This document shows positions 1 to 9,235 of a stretch of 64,000 nt of DNA, piece by piece. Below the pieces are notes generated by a model that saw nothing but the letters and a program-made list of their open reading frames with translations, searched no databases and was not told the DNA's origin. Both the position numbers and the translations under genes were made by a program. This stretch comes from Quatrionicoccus australiensis. Lineage in GTDB: Bacteria > Pseudomonadota > Gammaproteobacteria > Burkholderiales > Rhodocyclaceae. Location: the NCBI RefSeq assembly GCF_020510525.1, contig NZ_CP075188.1, positions 806,001-870,000 on the forward strand, written 5' to 3'. Position 1 is the stretch's first letter; each line of letters opens with the position of its first letter.

Positions 1-857
1 TCGACGCCGATCCAGCCGCGCGTCACGCCGCCGTTCTGGATGATCTGTTCCATGATGCTCTTGATGCTGGACACCGGGATGGCGAAGCCGATGCCGAGCG
101 AACCGCCGGTGCGCGAGTAGATTGCCGTGTTGATGCCGACCAGGTTGCCGTAGATATCGACCAGGGCACCGCCCGAATTGCCGGGGTTGATTGCCGCATC
201 GGTCTGGATGAAGTTCTCGAAGGTGTTGATGCCAAGGTGCGAGCGGCCGAGCGCCGAGACGATGCCCATGGTCACCGTCTGGCCCACACCGAAGGGATTG
301 CCGATGGCGAGCACGACATCGCCGACGCGCAGGTTGTCCATCTGGCCGAAGGTGATGGCCGGCAGCTTGTCGGCCTTGATCTGCAGGATGGCGAGGTCGG
401 ACTCGGGGTCGCTGCCGATGACCTTGGCCTTGAGCGTGCGCCCGTCGTTCAGTGAAACCTGGATGTCGTCAGCCGCTTCGATGACGTGGTAATTAGTCAG
501 GACATAGCCATTGGCACTGACGATGACGCCCGAGCCAAGACCGGAGTTGCGTTGCGGCTGGCCTTCCGGGCGGTCGCCGAAGAAGTGGCGGAAGATCGGG
601 TCGTCGAATAGCGGATGGCGTTGTGCCTTGATTTCCTGTGTCGTGTAGATATGCACGACGGAGGGCAGGGCCGAGCGCGCGGCATCACGGTAGGAACCCG
701 GGGTGCGCGCTTCTTCGCCGGCAATGGCGGGCGCTTCCTGGAGGGCGACGACGCCGCCGCGATGGGGCAGCCACTCGGGTTTCAGGGTGGTGACGACGAA
801 CAGAATGGCGACCGCAACAGTCACCGTTTGTGCAAAAATCAGCCACAACCTCTGCAT
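1..857 (-). CDS. HtrA/DegQ-type trypsin-like serine protease (3' part outside window)
   Basis: The minus-strand frame is open from an ATG at 857 to the window edge, giving 285 residues without the C-terminus. It starts with a short cytoplasmic tail and one hydrophobic segment (about residues 4-22), so the enzyme is probably membrane-anchored or exported to the periplasm. The trypsin fold is clear: [12 protein letters not shown] carries the catalytic His, [13 protein letters not shown] the Asp, and [14 protein letters not shown] the catalytic Ser. The PDZ part would lie beyond base 1. The family degrades or senses misfolded envelope proteins (DegS/DegQ/DegP); one or two PDZ domains would separate these, so I give no symbol. 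Its start codon overlaps the start of the divergent Nif3 gene by two bases. Confidence 0.9.
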   Translation of the reverse strand, partial: MQRLWLIFAQTVTVAVAILFVVTTLKPEWLPHRGGVVALQEAPAIAGEEARTPGSYRDAARSALPSVVHIYTTQEIKAQRHPLFDDPIFRHFFGDRPEGQPQRNSGLGSGVIVSANGYVLTNYHVIEAADDIQVSLNDGRTLKAKVIGSDPESDLAILQIKADKLPAITFGQMDNLRVGDVVLAIGNPFGVGQTVTMGIVSALGRSHLGINTFENFIQTDAAINPGNSGGALVDIYGNLVGINTAIYSRTGGSLGIGFAIPVSSIKSIMEQIIQNGGVTRGWIGV

Positions 858-1617
858 GAAAGACCGTATCGTGAAATGTGAAGCGCTGGTGGAATATCTG
901 GATGGATTGCTTGAGCCCGCCAAGTTCCGGGATTATTGCCCAAATGGCCTGCAAGTGGAAGGACGCCCGCTGGTCCGGCGTATTGTGGCCGGGGTGACGG
1001 CCAGTCAGGCGCTGCTCGATGCAGCGGTCGACTGCGCTGCCGATGCCATTTTGGTGCACCACGGCTATTTCTGGAAAGGCGAGGATGGGCGTATCACCGG
1101 CATACGCAAACGCCGGCTGGGGACCTTGCTCAATCACGACATCAATCTGCTGGCCTACCATCTGCCGCTCGATGCCCATCCGCTGCTCGGCAATAACGCC
1201 CAACTGGCGAGTCGCATGGGCTGGCAGCCGGAGGGGCGCTTCGGCGAGCAGGAAATTGCCTGGCTGGGGCAGTCGACCGCTACGGACAATGCCGGCGCGC
1301 TGGCCGTCAAGCTGGAAAACCTGCTGGGTCGTCAGCCCTTGCTGATCGGCGACCCGGCGCGGCCGATTCGGCGGATTGCCTGGTGTTCAGGCGGTGCGCA
1401 GGGCTATTTCGAGCAGGCGATTGCGCAGGGTGTCGATGCCTATGTTTCCGGCGAGATTTCCGAGCAGACTGTGCATCTGGCGAGGGAAAGCGGCGTCGCC
1501 TATCTGGCTTGCGGCCACCATGCGACCGAGCGTTTCGGGGTGCAGGCACTGGCGGCGCATCTGAGCGAAAAGTTCGCTCTCGACTGCCGTTTCGTCGATA
1601 TCGACAATCCGGTCTAG
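856..1617 (+). CDS. Nif3 family dinuclear metal-centre protein
   Basis: A 253-residue protein of the Nif3/YbgI family, whose members form toroidal hexamers with a two-metal site; the reaction is not settled. Family landmarks are [10 protein letters not shown] near residue 65, [11 protein letters not shown] near 95 and the C-terminal block [16 protein letters not shown], which supply the metal-binding His, Asp and Glu. I chose ATG 856 because [19 protein letters not shown] matches a normal family N-terminus. The open frame runs further upstream into the htrA-like gene, and no strong ribosome site is visible. It is divergent from the protease and converges on the FimV-like gene with a four-base overlap of the 3' ends. 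Confidence 0.9.
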   Translation: MKDRIVKCEALVEYLDGLLEPAKFRDYCPNGLQVEGRPLVRRIVAGVTASQALLDAAVDCAADAILVHHGYFWKGEDGRITGIRKRRLGTLLNHDINLLAYHLPLDAHPLLGNNAQLASRMGWQPEGRFGEQEIAWLGQSTATDNAGALAVKLENLLGRQPLLIGDPARPIRRIAWCSGGAQGYFEQAIAQGVDAYVSGEISEQTVHLARESGVAYLACGHHATERFGVQALAAHLSEKFALDCRFVDIDNPV

Positions 1618-2645
1618 CGGGCAGCCCGTGCCGTCTGCCGGCGGCTGACGAAATGCGCCGCCCCGGCGGCGACCAGACCGCCGACCAGCGTGCTGAGCAG
1701 GAGTTGCAGCCAGTTGTTGCCGGATCCCTTGCGGGCCGCCACCGGGGCCGGTGCGCTGCTCGTGATGGCCGGCTGCTGCAGGCTTTGCGCCAGTTGCAGC
1801 TCATGCTTGGCGGCGAGCATTTCGGTGCTCAGGGTCAGCGAAGTATGCAGGGCATCCATTTCCTGGTTGAGCGTGCTCAGCGAAGTTTCCATCCTGAGTA
1901 CGCGTTGTTCCAGTTCGGAGCCGGGGTTGCCGGCCGCCGGCGGATTGTCGGTTGTACCGAAGTCGACCGGTGCCGCGCTCAGCACCAGGCGGTCGCCCGT
2001 ACTCGGCGTGGCTGCGGTGGCGCGCGGCGCACTTTCGCGGATTGCCTGGGCTCGGGGCGGTGTCGAATTGGTGGCAAGGCGTCGTTCCGGCGACTTGCCG
2101 GGGGCGCCGGCTTTGGCCTGTTTGCCCGGGCTGGGCGGCGGGTTTGTCTTGCCGGCGGGCGGCCGGGCCGGTGTGAATGCTGGCGGCGGTGCGCTGAGGC
2201 GGGGGGCGTTGTCGACCAACATCGCTCCCGGTAGCGGTGCTTCCGGCATCAGGACATAAGTGCGCTGCAAATCAATGCCGCAACCGGCTCTCAGGTTGAT
2301 GCTGAAGACCGGTTCGGCGAGCGGCTTGCTGCCGATGAGCAGCAGGTGTGTGCCATTCCTGTTCTGCACCAGGCGAATGCGGGCATTGGTGATGACCGGC
2401 AGGTCGGCACCGGGAATGGCGGTCAGCGTGAAACAGGCGGCATCGTTGATGTCCCTGGCGTTGCCGGTGAGCGGAATTTCCGCCAGCAATTCTTCGCCAA
2501 TACGCGAGTGCAGGTTGATCTCGCCCAGGCCGGCGGCGCCGGCCGTGCCGCTCAGCAAGGTGCTGGCGAGCATGATGCCGCGTATCAGGGGCGGGCGGGC
2601 TCGCTTGGCTTGAGCCGGGCGGCCTTTTGTTCTCGTTGATTCCAT
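1614..2645 (-). CDS. FimV-like peptidoglycan/pilus-associated membrane protein
   Basis: A 343-residue protein with the FimV N-terminal signature: after a hydrophobic export segment comes [20 protein letters not shown] and then a beta-rich domain to about residue 130. A Pro/Ala/Arg-rich linker, a coiled-coil stretch ([20 protein letters not shown]) and one transmembrane helix ([20 protein letters not shown]) near the C-terminus follow. FimV family proteins link the cell wall to type IV pilus assembly, polarity and cAMP signalling in pseudomonads. This one is much shorter than typical FimV and lacks the long acidic TPR tail, so its role is less certain. ATG 2645 is used; ATG 2573 just before the hydrophobic stretch is an alternative. 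Confidence 0.72.
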   Translation of the reverse strand: MESTRTKGRPAQAKRARPPLIRGIMLASTLLSGTAGAAGLGEINLHSRIGEELLAEIPLTGNARDINDAACFTLTAIPGADLPVITNARIRLVQNRNGTHLLLIGSKPLAEPVFSINLRAGCGIDLQRTYVLMPEAPLPGAMLVDNAPRLSAPPPAFTPARPPAGKTNPPPSPGKQAKAGAPGKSPERRLATNSTPPRAQAIRESAPRATAATPSTGDRLVLSAAPVDFGTTDNPPAAGNPGSELEQRVLRMETSLSTLNQEMDALHTSLTLSTEMLAAKHELQLAQSLQQPAITSSAPAPVAARKGSGNNWLQLLLSTLVGGLVAAGAAHFVSRRQTARAAR

Positions 2646-2721
2646 TCCGGCATTGTACTGGCGACAGAAGGGTGAAATATTGCACACTTCTCAGCTGCTT
2701 TTTCGTTCAGGGTGAATTTTT

Positions 2722-3423
2722 ATGCCATTTGTCTTTCCTCCGGTCGCCAATTCGGCTTTGCCGGTTGCGGGTAGTGATCAGTTGTTTCCGGTGCGCCGCG
2801 TGTTTTGTGTCGGGCGCAATTACGCCGAGCATGCGCGCGAAATGGGCGCGATCGATCAGGCCGACGGGCGCGAGCCGCCGTTCTTTTTCATGAAGCCGGG
2901 TGATGCGCTTGTCGGTGGTGACGGTGAACTGGCAGTGGCCTATCCGCCGCAAACCGCCAATCTGCACCACGAGGTCGAACTGGTTGTCGCATTGCGTGCC
3001 GGTGGGGCCAACCTAGCGGTCGACGCGGCAAAAGAGCTGATTTTCGGCTACGCCGTCGGCCTTGATCTGACCCGCCGCGATCTGCAGGCGCGCGCCAAGG
3101 AGAAAGGCCATCCCTGGGACATGGGCAAGGGTTTCGACCAGTCGGCGGTGATCAGCGTGATCCAGCCGGTTGCGCAGTGCGGCCATCCCGACAGTGGGCG
3201 GATCTGGCTGACGGTCAACGGGCAAGTCCGGCAGGACGGCGACCTGGCCTCGATGATGTGGAAGGTGGCGGACATCATTGCCAATCTGTCGCAGTCGGTG
3301 TGTCTGGCGGCCGGCGACCTGATCTATACCGGTACGCCGGCTGGCGTTGGCCCCTTGTTGCCGGGCGATGTGCTGGCGGCTGGCGTTGATGGCGTGGCGA
3401 GCCTGCAGGCGCGCATCGTCTGA
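2722..3423 (+). CDS. Fumarylacetoacetate hydrolase (FAH) family protein
   Basis: A 233-residue single-domain FAH-fold enzyme, the size of YcgM/FAHD1-type acylpyruvases and fumarylpyruvate hydrolases. The metal-binding acids are visible in NLHHEVELVVAL (ExE) and GLDLTRRDLQ (Asp), with FFFMKPGDALVG and the C-terminal YTGTPAGVGPL loop also typical. Members cleave C-C bonds in acylpyruvates or decarboxylate oxaloacetate; the exact substrate cannot be read from sequence. A GGGTGA ribosome site precedes ATG 2722. The gene stands alone and ends at a hairpin shared with the convergent paaK. A link to aromatic-acid breakdown is suggested only by that neighbour. Confidence 0.85.
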   Translation: MPFVFPPVANSALPVAGSDQLFPVRRVFCVGRNYAEHAREMGAIDQADGREPPFFFMKPGDALVGGDGELAVAYPPQTANLHHEVELVVALRAGGANLAVDAAKELIFGYAVGLDLTRRDLQARAKEKGHPWDMGKGFDQSAVISVIQPVAQCGHPDSGRIWLTVNGQVRQDGDLASMMWKVADIIANLSQSVCLAAGDLIYTGTPAGVGPLLPGDVLAAGVDGVASLQARIV

Positions 3424-3432
3424 GTGAAATGG

Positions 3433-3460
3433 AAAACGGCGGCCATCTGCCGCCGTTTTT
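3433..3460. terminator. Bidirectional intrinsic terminator between FAH gene and paaK
   Basis: Inverted repeat AACGGCGG / CCGCCGTT flanked by A-run on the left and T-run on the right, lying between two convergent stop codons. It can serve both strands. Confidence 0.8.
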
Positions 3461-3471
3461 CAGCTTGCCGC

Positions 3472-4767
3472 CTATTTCGGCCGCTTGTCGATGACGCGCC
3501 TGGCCTTGCCGACCGAGCGCTCGATGCCGCCAATCTCGACCACGTCGATCTTGGCGGAAATGCCGATGTAGGACTTGATGTGATGCTGCAGGTCGTGCGC
3601 CACGAATTCCTTTTCCGGGCCGCTGGCAAACTCGAATTCCGGCTTCAGTTCGACATTCACCTTCATCGAGTCGAGGTGGCCATCGCGGGTGACTTCCAGC
3701 ACGTAGTGCGGCGACAGCTTGGGCTGTTTGAGGATCAGCTCCTCGATCTGCGACGGGAAGACATTGACGCCGCGGATGATCAGCATGTCGTCCGAACGGC
3801 CGGTGATCTTGCCGATGCGGCGCATCGAGCGGGCGGTTGGCGGCAGCAGGCGGGTCAGGTCGCGGGTGCGATAGCGGATGACCGGCATCGCTTCCTTGGT
3901 CAGCGAAGTGAACACCAGTTCGCCTTCGCTGCCATCGGGCAGGACTTCGCCGGTCAGCGGGTCGATGATTTCGGCGTAGAAGTGGTCTTCCCAGATCACC
4001 GGGCCATCCTTGGTCTCGGCGCACTCGTTGGCGACGCCCGGACCGATGACTTCGGACAGGCCGTAAATGTCGATCGCGTCGATATCGAAGGCCTTTTCGA
4101 TTTCGCCGCGCATGGCGTCGGTCCACGGTTCGGCGCCGTGGATGCCGATACGCAGTTCGGTGCTGCGCGGATCGATGCCCTGGCGGCGGAACTCGTCGGC
4201 GATATTGAGCATGTAGGACGGCGTCACCATGATGATGTTCGGCTTGAAATCGCAGATCAGCTGCACCTGCTTTTCGGTCTGCCCGCCCGACATCGGGATC
4301 ACCGTGCAGCCGAGCTTTTCGGCGCCGTAGTGGGCGCCCAGGCCGCCGGTGAACAGGCCGTAGCCGTAGGCGACATGCACGATGTCGCCCCTGCGCCCGC
4401 CGGAAGCGTAGATCGAACGGGCGATCAAGTCAGCCCAGGTGTCGATGTCCTTCTGCGTATAACCGACGACGGTCGGCTTGCCGGTCGTGCCGCTCGAGGC
4501 ATGGATGCGCACGACGTCCTGGCGCGGCACGGCAAACATCCCGTAGGGGTAGTTGTCGCGCAGGTCCTGTTTGGTGGTGAACGGAAATCTGGCGATGTCG
4601 GACAACTGTTGGAAATCATCCGGATGGACGCCGGCGGCATCGAACTTTGCCTTGTAGTGCGGCACATTGGCGTAGGCGTGCTGCAGTGTCCATTTGAGAC
4701 GTTCTGTCTGGAGTGCCACGATCTCGTCGCGGCTGGCGGTTTCTATGGCGTGCAGGCCTTTATTCAT
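3472..4767 (-). CDS. paaK: Phenylacetate-CoA ligase
   Basis: A 431-residue adenylate-forming enzyme that activates phenylacetate with ATP and CoA, the entry step of aerobic phenylacetate breakdown. It shows the P-loop ASSGTTGKPTVVGYT, the A5-type motif YGLSEVIGPGVANEC, the hinge region RYRTRDLTRLL and a C-terminal Lys in SVGKARRVIDK. Length matches the PaaK family. ATG 4767 has a strong GAGGAG ribosome site seven to twelve bases upstream. No other paa genes are in the window, so it is a lone ligase; in such settings it can act with anaerobic or beta-ketoadipyl-type routes, or on related aryl-acetates. The promoter must lie in the 100-base gap shared with the divergent MATE gene. Confidence 0.92.
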   Translation of the reverse strand: MNKGLHAIETASRDEIVALQTERLKWTLQHAYANVPHYKAKFDAAGVHPDDFQQLSDIARFPFTTKQDLRDNYPYGMFAVPRQDVVRIHASSGTTGKPTVVGYTQKDIDTWADLIARSIYASGGRRGDIVHVAYGYGLFTGGLGAHYGAEKLGCTVIPMSGGQTEKQVQLICDFKPNIIMVTPSYMLNIADEFRRQGIDPRSTELRIGIHGAEPWTDAMRGEIEKAFDIDAIDIYGLSEVIGPGVANECAETKDGPVIWEDHFYAEIIDPLTGEVLPDGSEGELVFTSLTKEAMPVIRYRTRDLTRLLPPTARSMRRIGKITGRSDDMLIIRGVNVFPSQIEELILKQPKLSPHYVLEVTRDGHLDSMKVNVELKPEFEFASGPEKEFVAHDLQHHIKSYIGISAKIDVVEIGGIERSVGKARRVIDKRPK

Positions 4768-4798
4768 TATGTAACTCCTCCTCAGCCCCGAATTTTCG

Positions 4799-4871
4799 TT
4801 TGCCGGCCGGAAACAGCGCTTGAGCCAGATCAATTCGGCATGTTTTTGCCGGTCGACCGCTGGCCGGCAAA
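4799..4871. repeat. Ten-base inverted repeat spanning the paaK/MATE divergent promoter region
   Basis: TTTGCCGGCC at 4799-4808 is the exact reverse complement of GGCCGGCAAA at 4862-4871. The arms bracket almost the whole gap between the two divergent genes and the right arm touches the MATE start codon. This could be a regulator's paired sites; no regulator gene is adjacent. Confidence 0.5.
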
Positions 4872-6235
4872 TGTCGCATGCGACAATTCCCACCATGCTT
4901 CTCGCCGCCGCCCGCGGGCTTCTTGCCCATGCCTTCCCGATCCTGATCGCCCAGCTTTCCTCCATTGGCATGATGGTGGTCGATACCGTCGTGCTCGGTC
5001 ATGTCAGTCCGCTCGATCTGGCGGCAGTGGCCATTGGTGGCGGTATCCATATTTCAGTGGTGTTCGCGCTGGTCGGCATCCTGCAGGCGGTGGCGCCGCT
5101 GGTTGCCCACCTGCACGGCGCACGGCGCGACGGGGAGGTCGCCGGCGTTCTGCAGCAGGGATTCTGGCTGGCCTTGCTGCTGAGTGTGCCGGGTGTGCTT
5201 TTTCTGACCCATCCCGGTGTGGTACTCGGCATGGCCGGGATGGAGGCGGCGGTCGAAAGCAAGGTCAGGTTGTATCTTGCCCTGCTTGCCTGGAGTCTGC
5301 CGGCTTCGCTTTGCTATCGAACTTTCTATGCCTTCTGCAATGCATTGGGCCGGCCGCGGGTGCTGATGGTGATCGGGCTGGCCGCCTTGCCCCTGCACGC
5401 CATCCTGGCTTGGGGGTTTGCCATGCAGGGCTGGCTGGGTGGGGCGCAGGGGGTTGCCGGTTGCGCCTTGTCCAATATCGTGATTGCCTGGGTGGCCTGT
5501 CTGGCAGCCGCCGCATATCTCGCCTACGGGCCGCTGGGGGCGCGTTACCGCCCGTTCTCCGACTGGAAAATGCCGGACGGGAAAACATGGCGGGAATTGC
5601 TGCGCCTTGGTCTGCCGATGGGTTTTTCCAATCTGGTGGAGATCACGGCGTTTACGCTGATTGCCCTGTTTGTCGCGCCTCTGGGGGCGGAGGTGGTGGC
5701 CGGTCATCGTATCGTCGCCAATCTGGCCGCGCTTTGTTACATGCTTCCCCTGTCGCTGGCGATTGCGACGCTGTCCGCGGTCGGGCAGGCGGTCGGCGCG
5801 CGTGACTGGCCGCGGGCGCACGCCGTGATCGGTGCCGGTCTGCTACTGGCCGCCGGCTTGTCGACTCTGCTTGGTGTGCTGCTCTGGCTTGCGGCTGTGC
5901 CGCTGGTGGCGGCCTACACGGATGATCCTGGTGTCCGGGCGGTGGCGATGAGCCTGGTTGCCTACATCGCGCTCTATCAGTTTTTTGATGCCCTGCAGAC
6001 GGTTGCCGGCCATGTTCTGCGCGCCTACCGGGTGACTTTCGTACCGATGCTGATCCAGACCTTCTGTTTCTGGGGCGTCGGCCTGTGGGGCGGTTGGTGG
6101 CTGTGTTATCGCGCTCAGTCCCCGCTTGGCATCGACGGATTCTGGCTCGGCTCGGTGGCCAGTCTGGTATGTGCAGCGGCCTTGCTCGGACCGTTGTTGT
6201 GGCAGGCGGTTCGAGGCACGGAATCGGCGCCGTAA
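4871..6235 (+). CDS. MATE family multidrug efflux transporter
   Basis: A 454-residue membrane protein with about twelve hydrophobic segments in two similar halves, typical of MATE (NorM/DinF) cation-coupled drug exporters. The N-terminal segment HAFPILIAQLSSIGMMVVDT matches the family's first helix, and FLIEITAF-like residues recur in the second half (GFSNLVEITAFTLIALF). ATG 4871 is preferred over an earlier in-frame ATG at 4820; ATG 4895 is also possible. No ribosome site is strong. It is divergent from paaK and single. Substrate unknown. Confidence 0.85.
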   Translation: MSHATIPTMLLAAARGLLAHAFPILIAQLSSIGMMVVDTVVLGHVSPLDLAAVAIGGGIHISVVFALVGILQAVAPLVAHLHGARRDGEVAGVLQQGFWLALLLSVPGVLFLTHPGVVLGMAGMEAAVESKVRLYLALLAWSLPASLCYRTFYAFCNALGRPRVLMVIGLAALPLHAILAWGFAMQGWLGGAQGVAGCALSNIVIAWVACLAAAAYLAYGPLGARYRPFSDWKMPDGKTWRELLRLGLPMGFSNLVEITAFTLIALFVAPLGAEVVAGHRIVANLAALCYMLPLSLAIATLSAVGQAVGARDWPRAHAVIGAGLLLAAGLSTLLGVLLWLAAVPLVAAYTDDPGVRAVAMSLVAYIALYQFFDALQTVAGHVLRAYRVTFVPMLIQTFCFWGVGLWGGWWLCYRAQSPLGIDGFWLGSVASLVCAAALLGPLLWQAVRGTESAP

Positions 6236-6371
6236 TTATGAATTTTGGCGCGCAATGATTTTTGCCGTATGTGGTAATATTTTGGGTCCAAGACGGTATA
6301 ACCGGGCGGGGTCAGGGGGAAACTCGGCCACTGCTCATTGCTCGCAACTCAACTAAACGCAAGGAAAGCGC

Positions 6372-7532
6372 ATGAAAATTCACGAATATCAGGGCAAACA
6401 ACTCCTGAAAAAATTCGGCGTTACGGTTCCGCGCGGGATTCACTGCACGACCGTCGATGACGCGGTCAAGGCAGCAGAAACCCTGGGCGGCAAGGTTTGG
6501 GTCGTCAAAGCCCAGATTCACGCCGGTGGCCGTGGCAAGGGCGGCGGCGTCAAGGTCGCAACCTCCCTGGAAAAAGTGCGCGAATACGCCAGCCAGATCC
6601 TCGGCATGCAGTTGGTCACGCACCAGACCGGTCCGGAAGGCCAGAAGGTTCGTCACCTGCTGATCGAAGAAGGCGCTGACATCCAGCACGAGTACTACGT
6701 TGCAGCGCTGACCGATCGCGCCACGCAGTCCGTCGCCATCATGGCCTCCTACGAAGGCGGCATGGACATCGAAGAAGTTGCCCACAATACCCCGGAAAAG
6801 ATCGTCAAGGTCTTCGTCAATCCGCTGGTCGGCCTGACCGACGAGCAGGGCCTGGAACTGGCCAAGGGCATGGGCATGCTGGAAGCCTCCATTCCGCAGT
6901 GTATCGACACGCTGAAGAAGCTCTACACCTGCTACATGGAAACCGATGCTTCGCTGGCCGAAATCAATCCGCTGATCCACGAAGGCGACGGCACCGTCAA
7001 GGCAATTGACGCCAAGTTCAACTTCGACTCCAACGCCCTGTATCGCCAGCCGGAAATCGTCGCCATGCGCGACCTGGACGAAGAAGATGCCGACGAAATC
7101 GAAGCTTCCAAGTTCGATCTGGCCTACATCTCCCTCGACGGCAATATCGGCTGTCTGGTGAACGGTGCCGGTCTGGCCATGGCCACGATGGACACCATCA
7201 AGCTGTTCGGCGCCGAGCCGGCCAACTTCCTCGACGTCGGTGGCGGTGCCACGACCGAAAAGGTGACCGAAGCCTTCAAGATCATGCTCAAGAACACCAA
7301 GGTCAAGGGCATCCTGGTCAATATCTTCGGTGGCATCATGAAGTGCGACACCATTGCTGCCGGCGTTGTTGCCGCTGCCAAGGAAGTCAATCTGTCCGTG
7401 CCGCTGGTCGTCCGCATGAAGGGCACCAACGAAGACATGGGCAAGCAGATCCTCAAGGATTCCGGTCTGCCTATCATTTCTGCCGATTCCATGGCCGAAG
7501 CCGCCACCAAGATCGTCGCTGCGGTCAAGTAA
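6372..7532 (+). CDS. sucC: Succinyl-CoA synthetase beta subunit (ADP-forming)
   Basis: A 386-residue protein, the usual SucC length. The N-terminal [17 protein letters not shown] opens the ATP-grasp domain, whose glycine-rich loop is [14 protein letters not shown]. The C-terminal CoA-ligase domain has [16 protein letters not shown] and [12 protein letters not shown], the latter being the phosphate-binding region that meets SucD. With SucD it interconverts succinyl-CoA and succinate with ATP formation in the TCA cycle. An AAGGAAAG ribosome site precedes ATG 6372. The 136-base gap before it must hold the promoter. It is followed by sucD after 11 bases. Confidence 0.98.
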   Translation: MKIHEYQGKQLLKKFGVTVPRGIHCTTVDDAVKAAETLGGKVWVVKAQIHAGGRGKGGGVKVATSLEKVREYASQILGMQLVTHQTGPEGQKVRHLLIEEGADIQHEYYVAALTDRATQSVAIMASYEGGMDIEEVAHNTPEKIVKVFVNPLVGLTDEQGLELAKGMGMLEASIPQCIDTLKKLYTCYMETDASLAEINPLIHEGDGTVKAIDAKFNFDSNALYRQPEIVAMRDLDEEDADEIEASKFDLAYISLDGNIGCLVNGAGLAMATMDTIKLFGAEPANFLDVGGGATTEKVTEAFKIMLKNTKVKGILVNIFGGIMKCDTIAAGVVAAAKEVNLSVPLVVRMKGTNEDMGKQILKDSGLPIISADSMAEAATKIVAAVK

Positions 7533-7543
7533 GGAGCTATTGA

Positions 7544-8437
7544 ATGTCCATCTTCATCAATAAGAACACCCGTATCATTACCCAGGGCATCACCGGCAAG
7601 ACCGGTCAGTTCCATACGGAAAAGTGCCAGGAATACGCAAACGGCAAGGAATGCTTTGTTGCCGGCGTGAATCCGAAGAAGGCCGGCGAGTCCATCTTCA
7701 ACATTCCTATCTACGCTTCGGTCAAGGAAGCTGCCGCCGAAACCGGCGCCACCGTTTCCGTGATCTACGTGCCGCCCCCGGGTGCTGCTGCTGCGATCTG
7801 GGAAGCTGTTGAAGCCGACCTCGATCTGGCCATCTGCATCACCGAAGGCATCCCGGTCCGCGACATGCTGATCCTGCGCAACAAGATGAAGGCCAAGGAA
7901 GCCGCTGGCGGCAAGAAGACCCTGCTGCTCGGCCCGAACTGCCCTGGCCTGATCACCCCGGAAGAAGTGAAGATCGGCATCATGCCGGGTCACATCCACC
8001 GCAAGGGTCGCATCGGCGTGGTTTCGCGCTCCGGCACCCTGACCTACGAAGCCGTTGGCCAACTGACCGAAATCGGTCTGGGCCAGTCGTCTGCCGTCGG
8101 TATTGGTGGTGACCCGATCAACGGTCTGAAGCACATCGACGTCATGAAGGCTTTCAACGACGATCCGGATACCGACGCTGTCATCATGATCGGCGAAATC
8201 GGTGGTCCGGACGAAGCCGAAGCTGCCATGTGGTGCAAGGAAAACATGAAGAAGCCGGTGGTTGGCTTCATCGCCGGTGTTACCGCGCCGGCCGGCAAGC
8301 GCATGGGCCATGCTGGCGCCCTCATTTCCGGTGGTGCTGACACGGCTGATGCCAAGCTTGCCATCATGGAAGAGTGCGGCTTCAAGGTCACCAAGAACCC
8401 GTCCGAAATGGCCAAGCTGTTGAAGGCTATGCTGTAA
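7544..8437 (+). CDS. sucD: Succinyl-CoA synthetase alpha subunit
   Basis: A 297-residue protein with the CoA-binding Rossmann domain (TQGITGKTGQFHTEKCQEY) and the ligase domain. The active-site His that is phosphorylated lies in GAPAGKRMGHAGALISGG-type context (here TAPAGKRMGHAGALISGG). LLGPNCPGLITPEEVKIG and GIGGDPINGLKHID are also family hallmarks. It forms the alpha-beta enzyme with SucC. An AAGGAG ribosome site lies in the short gap behind sucC, so the two are one operon, which ends at a terminator 20 bases after the stop. Confidence 0.98.
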   Translation: MSIFINKNTRIITQGITGKTGQFHTEKCQEYANGKECFVAGVNPKKAGESIFNIPIYASVKEAAAETGATVSVIYVPPPGAAAAIWEAVEADLDLAICITEGIPVRDMLILRNKMKAKEAAGGKKTLLLGPNCPGLITPEEVKIGIMPGHIHRKGRIGVVSRSGTLTYEAVGQLTEIGLGQSSAVGIGGDPINGLKHIDVMKAFNDDPDTDAVIMIGEIGGPDEAEAAMWCKENMKKPVVGFIAGVTAPAGKRMGHAGALISGGADTADAKLAIMEECGFKVTKNPSEMAKLLKAML

Positions 8438-8456
8438 AATTCGAGCCTAGCTCAAC

Positions 8457-8488
8457 CAAAAAGGCGGGCCTTGTGTCCGCTTTTTTTA
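8457..8488 (+). terminator. Intrinsic terminator of sucCD
   Basis: A-rich GGCGG / CCGC hairpin followed by seven T's, directly after sucD. Confidence 0.75.
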
Positions 8489-8501
8489 CGTCTGATGGTT
8501 T

Positions 8502-9203
8502 ATGGAACTTGATTTTCTCTCAGCTGCATTCTGGATTGCCGTCGGTCAGATCATTCTGATCGATATCGTGCTTTCCGGCGACAACGCCGTGGTGATTGCG
8601 CTTGCCTGTCGCAATCTGGCGCCCGAGCAACGGCGCACCGGCATTTTCTGGGGCGTGGCTGGTGCCGTCAGCCTGCGCGTCGTGCTCACCGTCTTTGCGG
8701 CGCTGGTGATGAACCTGCCCTGGCTGAAGCTGGGCGGCGGTCTCTTACTGATCTGGATTGCCGTCAAGCTGATGCTGCCGGAGGACGAAGAAGGGCACGA
8801 CATCAAGCCATCCTCGCATTTGTGGGGCGCGGTCAAGACGATCGTCGTCGCCGATTTCGTCATGAGCCTCGATAACGTGATTGCCGTTGCCGGCGCCGCC
8901 CACGGCAGTCTGGCCTTGCTGCTCTTCGGTCTGGCGGTCAGCATTCCGCTCATCGTCTGGTCGAGCCAGTTGATCCTGCACTGGATGGAGCGCTTCCCGT
9001 CCATCGTGTTGTTCGGCGCTGCCCTGCTCGGCTACGTCGCCGGTCAGATGATATTTACCGATCCCGGTGTTCTTGATTTGCTGCCGCCGCTGCCGCTTTG
9101 GTCCGCGAAGGTGGCCGGCGCAGTGGGGGCGCTTCTGGTCGTGGTGCTTGGGCGTTGGCTTGAGCAGCGGATTCTGGCGCGTCAGGATGTCACCATCGTT
9201 TGA
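8502..9203 (+). CDS. TerC/YjbE family integral membrane protein
   Basis: A 233-residue protein with about seven transmembrane helices. Two repeated acidic motifs, DIVLSGDNAVVIAL near residue 20 and FVMSLDNVIAVAG near residue 125, hold the conserved Asp-Asn pairs of the TerC family, which includes the manganese exporters Alx and MeeF/MeeY. By family it may export Mn2+ or another cation; tellurite resistance is the historic name only. ATG 8502 is just 14 bases after the sucCD terminator, so it is either read through or uses a promoter inside that hairpin region. I see no yybP-ykoY type leader because there is no room for one. Confidence 0.85.
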   Translation: MELDFLSAAFWIAVGQIILIDIVLSGDNAVVIALACRNLAPEQRRTGIFWGVAGAVSLRVVLTVFAALVMNLPWLKLGGGLLLIWIAVKLMLPEDEEGHDIKPSSHLWGAVKTIVVADFVMSLDNVIAVAGAAHGSLALLLFGLAVSIPLIVWSSQLILHWMERFPSIVLFGAALLGYVAGQMIFTDPGVLDLLPPLPLWSAKVAGAVGALLVVVLGRWLEQRILARQDVTIV

Positions 9204-9235
9204 TGCAATGATTTTGGGAATGGTAGGAGTTCGGC

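Noticed and set aside
3424..5805. 793-residue open frame on the plus strand
   Set aside because: It lies antisense to paaK and out of frame with the MATE gene, and shows no recognisable domain.
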